Source: Lederbergia citrisecunda | Lineage (GTDB): Bacteria; Bacillota; Bacilli; Bacillales; Bacillaceae_C | Direction of reading: 5' to 3' | Assembly (NCBI RefSeq): GCF_018343695.1 | Contig: NZ_JAGYPJ010000001.1 | Span: forward strand, 3,087,992-3,151,991 | DNA length: 64,000 bases | Part shown: positions 63,013 through 64,000 of the stretch, piece after piece | Position numbering within the stretch: the first letter of the stretch is position 1 | How the letters are laid out: each line of letters begins with the position of its first letter | The notes under the pieces: generated by a model | What the model was told of the DNA's origin: nothing | What the model saw: only the letters and a program-made list of their open reading frames with translations | Databases searched by the model: none | Made by a program: the position numbers and the translations under genes

Positions 63013-63115
63013 TAACACAACCTCCCTCCGATAAGTTATTTATATAAGATATTCCATTTTGAACAGATATGTATAAGCTGTTTTCTTAACTGTAAGAGGC
63101 TTGAGATTACAAGAA

Positions 63116-63223
63116 CAAAAGCGCAAGCGACTGTCCATCGACGTACAAACTTCAGTGCCTTTGACTGAGATAAAGGAAACACGCCGAGGTTGGAAAAGCG
63201 GAAGGCGTTGGAGCTAGACGGAA
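63116..63223. repeat. Dispersed bcr-like repeat, copy B
   Basis: Shares GTCCATCGACGTACAAACTTC...GATAAAGGAAACACG with the copy at 38585 in the same orientation, but its right half differs (AAGCGGAAGGCGTTGGAGCTAGACG). It lies upstream of the PLA2-like gene. Confidence 0.72.
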
Positions 63224-63276
63224 ACAACCTCCTTAAAGATATCCACATCGTTTCCAATTTATTTTTTTCTAAAGCA

Positions 63277-63308
63277 TAAAAAAACCATTCCTAAAAACTA
63301 GGAATGGT
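63277..63308 (-). terminator. Terminator of the DoxX gene
   Basis: ACCATTCCT-agttttt-AGGAATGGT on the minus strand, followed by eight T (63277-63284). Confidence 0.88.
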
Positions 63309-63324
63309 CTTAGAAAAAATAAAA

Positions 63325-63885
63325 TTAAAATTTAAGAGAACTTTCTCTATTACTTCGATTCCAAGGTGTGCCTAGTAACGGCAGAGCCCAACGATCTAAT
63401 CCATACCAGCCCGCAACTTTCCAAGCTAATACTAACCAGGTTGCTAGAATGAACAACAACGGATTAATGCTCAAGGTGCCGGCGAAAAGAAAACTTACAT
63501 TCATTAATGCACCAAAGAATGCAGCAATTCCAGTTAATAAACCAACTATTAATCCTAAACCAACGAGTAATTCACCGTAGGCAACCATAAAAGAAAAAGC
63601 TTTGGCGTTCGGCAATACCATACTCTCTAAAAAGTTAGCATACCATCCAGTAACATCTGCCCCTTCTTGAGACTTTGCTAATGCTCCCTTTACAAAACCT
63701 TGAATAGCCGCTCCAGCATTTTCACCCGTCCAAGCATCGCTTGTCACCTTTCCCCAACCGGCGGTCAACCAAGTATAGCCCACATATAAGCGAATAATTA
63801 ACCAAATCACAGCGGAACGTGTATTACTAAATAAAAATTTTGAAACAGGGTTTTCAGATATCACAATATTTTGTTTGTCAAACAT
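63325..63885 (-). CDS. DoxX family membrane protein
   Basis: A 186-residue membrane protein with about four hydrophobic segments and the DoxX pattern: RLYVGYTWLTAGWGKV, AYGELLVGLGLIVGLLTGIAAFFGALMNVSFLFAG and a C-terminal tail with PWNRSNRE. Some relatives are part of thiosulfate:quinone oxidoreductase; in Firmicutes they act in thiol or oxidative stress. The ATG at 63885 lies behind GAGGAGGAAGAG; a longer in-frame start at 63918 is not needed. Confidence 0.88.
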   Translation of the reverse strand: MFDKQNIVISENPVSKFLFSNTRSAVIWLIIRLYVGYTWLTAGWGKVTSDAWTGENAGAAIQGFVKGALAKSQEGADVTGWYANFLESMVLPNAKAFSFMVAYGELLVGLGLIVGLLTGIAAFFGALMNVSFLFAGTLSINPLLFILATWLVLAWKVAGWYGLDRWALPLLGTPWNRSNRESSLKF

Positions 63886-64000
63886 CGCTCTTCCTCCTCG
63901 AATTTCATCAAATTTCATTATATTATAAAAAAGGTGAAAATCCGAATTTTTACTTATTTCATTCCGGACTTAAATGCTTTCAATATTAATATTGATTTTC

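Noticed and set aside
63036-63257. 73-codon minus-strand ORF
   Set aside because: It covers the second dispersed repeat; the same peptide fragment (KFVRRW) appears in the spurious extension of the permease gene at 38541-38642.

Overview
The window looks like a low-GC, spore-forming Bacillaceae chromosome (Bacillus sensu lato). Reasons: a complete sigY-yxlCDEFG operon in Bacillus subtilis order, a YeeI-type YebC protein, a YocH-like LysM-3D protein, a guanine riboswitch on a purine permease, many GTG/TTG starts behind strong GGAGG ribosome binding sites, and bcr-like dispersed repeats typical of this family. No rRNA, tRNA, intact transposase, prophage or CRISPR array was seen.

Layout. 1-2173: MarR regulator and the degenerate half of a heterodimeric ABC exporter, cut by the window edge. 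2241-9928: complete Gram-positive Tad/Flp pilus operon on the minus strand (flp, tadV, tadE, tadG-like, cpaB-like, tadZ/cpaE, tadA, tadB, tadC) with a divergent DUF192 gene. 9937-19638: phosphoesterase/MFS pair, a cache-domain histidine kinase, an acetyltransferase, a 52/104-bp tandem repeat, a sulfatase with a TauE-type exporter, an aldo/keto reductase and a methionine gamma-lyase-like enzyme. 19674-27082: six co-directional genes (thioredoxin, TldD, TldE, two ABC exporters, lipoprotein). 27427-29521: AgrC-like kinase and LytTR regulator.

29522-32514: sigY operon with its own recognisable ECF promoter. 32735-38918: purine/pyrimidine base catabolism: two tandem CodA-like amidohydrolases, adenine deaminase and a riboswitch-controlled NCS2 permease. 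39374-44003: YeeI, an HxlR/DsbA-like redox pair, a sugar-isomerase-like protein with divergent AraC regulator, and a methyltransferase. 44175-47624: a NamZ-type muramidase fused to extra C-terminal domains, two different tandem-repeat arrays, and an orphan HPr kinase paralogue. 47810-53017: ABC-2 exporter with autoregulatory TetR and operator, LysM-3D wall protein, acetyltransferase and an AlaX-type tRNA editing protein.

53093-62157: a peptide-uptake island. A YesM/YesN-like two-component system leads a unidirectional run through a membrane protein of unknown function, a family-5 binding protein, two permeases, a DUF1028 protein and two ATPases. 62391-63308: repeat-rich DNA around a small phospholipase A2-like gene with the parvovirus VP1 motif. 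A DoxX membrane protein closes the window.

The least explained items are the four GTTC-N8-GAAC palindromes between flp and the DUF192 gene, the Trx-TldD-TldE-ABC-ABC-lipoprotein cluster, the repeat arrays at 14600 and 46248-46640, the orphan HprK and the PLA2-like gene. All family assignments come from reading motifs in the translated sequence; no database search was run.
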